A stretch of DNA of 17,655 bases from SXOA01 sp051004015 (GTDB taxonomy: Bacteria; Planctomycetota; Planctomycetia; Pirellulales; Pirellulaceae), in the NCBI GenBank assembly GCA_051004015.1, contig JBPCKT010000038.1:1-17655 (forward strand). The letters are read 5' to 3'. This document shows positions 15,701 through 17,655 of the stretch, one piece after another. The notes below the pieces were generated by a model that saw only the letters and a list, made by a program, of their open reading frames with translations, did not search any database and was not told the DNA's origin. The translations under genes were made by a program, and so were the position numbers. Numbering within the stretch: position 1 is the stretch's first letter; each line of letters opens with the position of its first letter.

Positions 15701-16669
15701 CAACGGCTGCAAGTCGGCATCACCGCGGTGCTGACCCGCAGTGGTGATGAGGAATCGTTCAAATACCTCCGCAAGGTCTGGGATGAGAACCCGGAGCGCC
15801 GCGCGGCCGTCTCCGTCGGCCTCGCGCAATCCCCCGCGGGTGAAAACTGGTCCTACGTCGTCCGCAGCCTGCCGTATCTCGAGCCGGCCGCGGCCCGCGA
15901 AGTCTGCATGAAGCTGATGGCTGTCGAGCAGGCCCCCGAAGAAGCTGACCCGTATCGCACGGTCATTCTGCTCGGCCTGCGGGCTTTGGAAAAGGACAAG
16001 CCGGCGGATGCTACCATCGCGCTGCTGCAATTCTGGACCAGCGAAGAGCCGGCCAAGGACGAAAGCGAGCAGAAGCAGCTCGCCGCCTGGCAGTCCTGGT
16101 TCGTCAAGACCTATCCCAACGAGCCCCCCGCCACGCTGCCGACCGCGGCTGAAAACGCCAAGTACACCTACGACATGCTGTTGACGTACCTCGGCGGAGA
16201 AGACATGGCGAAAGCCTCGGCCGAGCGCGGTCAAATTGCTTTCACCAAGGCCCAGTGCGCCAAATGCCACAAGCTCGGCGACATCGGCGAAAGCATGGGC
16301 CCGGACCTGACGACGCTCAGCCGCCGCTTCACACGGAAGGAAATCCTGGAGGCGGTCATCTACCCCTCGCACATCATCTCGTCGCAGTACGCCTCCAAGA
16401 CCATCCGCACCACCGACGGCCGCACCCTCAGCGGCATCGTCGCCGCCGGAGCGGCAGGAGAAACCGTCGTTCTGCAATCGACCGGCGAGAAGGTCACCGT
16501 CAAGACAGTCGACATCGAGGAGACCAAGCCGAGCAACGTCTCGTCCATGCCCACCGGGCTGCTTGACACGTTGTCTCTTGACGAAATCGGCGACCTCTTT
16601 AGCTACCTGCAAGGGACGCCCAAGCCGAGCAACCTGACGCGCAAGCCGGGAGCGGCGGGAGTCAAGTAG
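12701..16669 (+). CDS. Giant secreted PVC-type dehydrogenase/HEAT/cytochrome c protein
   Basis: This is a 1322-residue exported protein. ATG 12701 has GAGG five bases upstream and begins the signal peptide (MSARICAWMFLSLALAAMA..., cleavage near IAQ/EAK). An upstream in-frame ATG at 12641 would place 20 extra residues before it. Domains in order: a beta-sandwich resembling the N-terminal module of alpha-L-rhamnosidases (WIWSAEHQKD ... YELYLNGRRIG ... DRGWA, about 28-170); a Thr/Pro/Ala linker (about 205-235); a PVC-type membrane-bound dehydrogenase propeller (about 247-605; HGLVLGPDGLIYV, GGLRNPYDLTFSNDGELFV, FGWRSGW); HEAT-like helices (about 620-1140); and a Pirellula/Verrucomicrobium-type haem module (about 1175-1315) with C1186-A-K-C1189-H1190 and a likely distal Met1283 in SSMPTGL. 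Family enzymes are thought to oxidise sugars or alcohols in the periplasm; the substrate is unknown. The stop abuts the palindrome at 16670. Confidence 0.93.
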   Translation: MSARICAWMFLSLALAAMAYPQEAIAQEAKWIWSAEHQKDAVPAGAVCHFRKSFAVKTPENAVIAIAADDTYELYLNGRRIGAGESTKKLVEYDVSKLVGKGSNLIAVKVTNRAGKTSALVARVTVKEKNGEWVSHSSDDSWKVSTNPLPLWNTTIYNDRGWAKSQVFGTLGETAPWDRRDEIVADVEAGAGEPNLAPIVDKSQVTRRGTTNTAKTNTPAASPPATTPATNPAEEFKEPVAAKLVKNERFEPVDEFEVQQVLTGDQTGSLIAMTFNEFGHILASKEGGPLLLIYDSDNDRIPDKVRTHCDKVKNCQGILALNGDVFVTGEGPDGPGLYRLSKPNKEGKLEEVRTLIKFKSESVEHGAHGLVLGPDGLIYVLLGNYGKVDHEVDPASPHRDFYEGDLVTPRYEDPAGHAVGIKAPGGTIIRTDAEGSGVQVVCGGLRNPYDLTFSNDGELFVHDADMESDEGLSFYRPTRLLHLVTGGEFGWRSGWATWPDYFVDSLPAVLDTGRGSPAGLTTYNHFMFPRRYHNCLFTADWSQGKILAVRLKKNGASYTATTEVFVEGNPLNATDLDVGPDGWLYFCTGGRGTGGGVYRVIWKGTVPPQITNIGTGVTAVIRQPQIQSSWARQNIAGEKRKLGDKWDASLIGVAKSAANPANYRLQALDLMQLYGPAPTPELLISISQQQNEQVRAKATELMGLHPTQETHQRLVELLADTDRGVRRKACEALSRADQAPTLDKLLPLLSSDDRFEAWAARRVLERMKLDDWKDELLASDNHRLFIQGSLALITAYPSRENAQQILKRMTTLMEKFVSDKDFLDMLRVAQVAIARGELKPEELAGLRKRLAEEFPAGDPLMNRELIRLLVYLQESTITDRYLAYLKSDAGEVDKLHVALHLRFLEKGWTSSDRMELLKFYEEAQKRKGGGSYARYLINATRDFTKQLNQEEVAMVLEKGSLWPNAALGALYLIPEKPEEKMLQQLKDLDQRLADKEGDSYQRLQVGITAVLTRSGDEESFKYLRKVWDENPERRAAVSVGLAQSPAGENWSYVVRSLPYLEPAAAREVCMKLMAVEQAPEEADPYRTVILLGLRALEKDKPADATIALLQFWTSEEPAKDESEQKQLAAWQSWFVKTYPNEPPATLPTAAENAKYTYDMLLTYLGGEDMAKASAERGQIAFTKAQCAKCHKLGDIGESMGPDLTTLSRRFTRKEILEAVIYPSHIISSQYASKTIRTTDGRTLSGIVAAGAAGETVVLQSTGEKVTVKTVDIEETKPSNVSSMPTGLLDTLSLDEIGDLFSYLQGTPKPSNLTRKPGAAGVK

Positions 16670-16732
16670 CGCCAAGCTTAGCCACCGCCCCCCGGCGGTG
16701 CATCCCCGCGTGGACGCGGGGCTAAGCTGGCG
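16670..16732. repeat. Three-way-junction palindromic element
   Basis: An outer stem pairs 16670-16682 (CGCCAAGCTTAGC) with 16721-16732 (GCTAAGCTGGCG), with A16675 bulged. Inside are two perfect hairpins: CACCGCC/GGCGGTG (16683-16689 with 16694-16700, loop CCCC) and CCCCGCG/CGCGGGG (16704-16710 with 16715-16721, loop TGGA; G16721 is shared with the outer stem). The whole folds as a T- or cloverleaf-like shape. It starts one base after the stop of the haem gene. No transposase is nearby, so it resembles a non-autonomous palindromic element. A role as an mRNA 3' structure is possible. Confidence 0.85.
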
Positions 16733-16839
16733 TTTGCCGCCCAATTCATCGGCACAGGCACTCCATTTGCATCCCCTATCTCCCTTCTACCCGCAAGTCG
16801 TTTCGGCAGCACGCCGAACTATCTGCTAAGATTGAAGAT

Positions 16840-17553
16840 ATGGGACGCAGAAGTTATTTCGTCAGCGACCTGCACATGTTTTCCCGCCGCAGCCAGGCGG
16901 CGGAACATGAGGAGACTTTGCAGGGAACGGCTGGGCGGGCGAAGACGTTTGTGCTGGGGGGGGACATCTTTGATTTCCGCTGGTCGACGCTCCCTTCCAC
17001 CGAAGCGACCGTGAGCGCCGCTATCCGCTGGCTGGATGAATTGGTGGGGGCGCATCGCACGTGCGATTTCCACTTTGTGCTCGGCAACCACGACTGCAAC
17101 AGCCGGTTTGTCGATGCCCTGGACAAGTACGCCCGCCAGCGGCCCAACCTGGAGGCCCATCCCTACCTGCTCCGCATCGGCAAGGCGGTCTTTCTGCACG
17201 GGGACGTCGCCGACCATCCGGAAATGTGCGCGGCCCGCCTCAGCCATCGCCGCCAGCACTGGTCTCGGGACGAGAAGCGCCGCGGCAACGTCAAAAACAT
17301 GCTCTACGACTGGGCGGTGCAGGCCCGCCTGCATCAGTTGTGCGGGAAGGTGGTCCATCCCAAGAAGCGGGTGACCCGGCGCATCCTTGGCTATCTCGAC
17401 CGCATCGGCCAGGGAGCGGAAAGCGGCACCGAAAACGTCTACTTCGGCCACACCCACCAGTCTCTGTCCGGCTACCGGCAAGGCGACGTGCTATTCCACA
17501 ACCCTGGAGCCCCGATTGCGGGGCTCGACTTTGGAATCGTGGAAGTCGCGTAG
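16840..17553 (+). CDS. Calcineurin-like metallophosphoesterase, LpxH-like
   Basis: The protein has 237 residues and no signal peptide. The two-metal phosphoesterase motifs are complete: D10-x-H12 (SDLHMF), G41-D42 (GGDIFDF), G82-N83-H84-D85, H120-G-D (FLHGD) and G203-H204-T-H206 (FGHTH). Length and motif order match UDP-2,3-diacylglucosamine hydrolase (LpxH), which releases UMP to form lipid X during lipid A synthesis at the inner membrane. After GNHD the protein reads CNSRF rather than the 'FL-G' usual in LpxH, so another phosphoesterase of the same superfamily is possible. ATG 16840 is the only start near the first motif; just GAAG lies close upstream. It stands alone, downstream of the three-way palindrome and followed by another palindrome. 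Confidence 0.82.
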   Translation: MGRRSYFVSDLHMFSRRSQAAEHEETLQGTAGRAKTFVLGGDIFDFRWSTLPSTEATVSAAIRWLDELVGAHRTCDFHFVLGNHDCNSRFVDALDKYARQRPNLEAHPYLLRIGKAVFLHGDVADHPEMCAARLSHRRQHWSRDEKRRGNVKNMLYDWAVQARLHQLCGKVVHPKKRVTRRILGYLDRIGQGAESGTENVYFGHTHQSLSGYRQGDVLFHNPGAPIAGLDFGIVEVA

Positions 17554-17569
17554 CGACCTGACTGGCGAG

Positions 17570-17655
17570 CGGCCTGCGTAAGCTGGCCGGTCACGTCGAA
17601 CCGGCGAAAAAGACGGCCCCGGGTTGCGATCTCACCGGCCACCTTACGCATGCCG
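17570..17655. repeat. Imperfect 22-nt-arm palindrome reaching the window end
   Basis: Left arm 17570-17591 (CGGCCTGCGTAAGC...) pairs with right arm 17634-17655 at 20 of 22 positions; the mismatches are C17574/T17651 and C17583/C17642. The 42-base interior also contains loosely complementary AACCGG and CCGGGTT stretches. The left arm can fold on itself (GGCC-T-GC, loop GTAA, GC-T-GGCC), a nested design like the element at 1077-1146. It begins 17 bases after the phosphoesterase stop. It may continue beyond the window. Confidence 0.7.

Noticed and set aside
15383..16744. 453-codon open frame on the minus strand across the HEAT and haem modules and the three-way palindrome
   Set aside because: It begins inside or beyond the palindromic element, has no domain signature and lies opposite a well-supported gene.
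1..17655. CRISPR array, phage genes, defence system or transposase
   Set aside because: No regularly spaced direct repeats and no nuclease, integrase or transposase motifs were seen on either strand.

Overview
The window looks like part of a planctomycete chromosome, most likely from the Pirellula-related side of the phylum. The main reasons are a 1322-residue secreted protein that combines the 'PVC-type' dehydrogenase propeller, a HEAT-like helical region and the Pirellula/Verrucomicrobium-type haem-binding (CxxCH) module, an FGly sulfatase with a C-terminal carbohydrate-binding-like domain, and many exported proteins. Base composition is high GC, and palindromic repeats sit in the gene gaps. 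The assignment rests on protein architecture, not on a marker gene.

Layout. (1) 142-3353, plus strand: three sugar or sugar-acid oxidoreductases in a row, namely an aldo/keto reductase resembling plant L-galactose dehydrogenase, a zinc-type alcohol dehydrogenase of the L-galactonate 5-dehydrogenase/RspB kind, and a tagaturonate reductase (UxaB/mannitol-dehydrogenase family). Read as a pathway they oxidise L-galactose to its lactone, L-galactonate to D-tagaturonate, and reduce tagaturonate to D-altronate. (2) 3365-7370, minus strand: a six-cluster membrane polyferredoxin (NapH-like and NapG-like halves fused), followed 55 bases downstream by the sulfatase. (3) 7371-7987: a 617-base divergent gap with hairpins and a dispersed-type repeat. 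(4) 7988-9286, plus: an exported PQQ/BamB-like beta-propeller protein of visibly lower GC. (5) 12566-9400, minus: a tightly packed operon proC - apbE - FMN-binding protein, with a stop/start abutment and a 4-base overlap. (6) 12701-16669, plus: the giant haem protein. (7) 16840-17553, plus: an LpxH-like metallophosphoesterase.

How the genes may work together. ApbE covalently attaches FMN to secreted proteins carrying an S/T-G-A-T motif. Its neighbour has exactly that motif at its C terminus (DATSGAT, residues 418-424) behind SHD1-like and TPR-like regions. The polyferredoxin 2 kb away could carry electrons across the membrane to such a flavoprotein, giving a split NosR/RnfG-like extracytoplasmic electron route. 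That link is inference. The sulfatase and the L-galactose-type enzymes would fit use of sulfated algal galactans, which contain L-galactose 6-sulfate; this is also inference.

Repeats. Palindromic elements of at least five different types occur in the gaps. Three of them begin at or within 17 bases of a stop codon: a perfect 26-bp inverted repeat with nested palindromes (1077-1146), a three-way-junction palindrome (16670-16732) and a 22-nt-arm palindrome reaching the window end (17570-17655). A 24-nt hairpin motif occurs twice (94-117 and 9369-9392, 22/24 identical).
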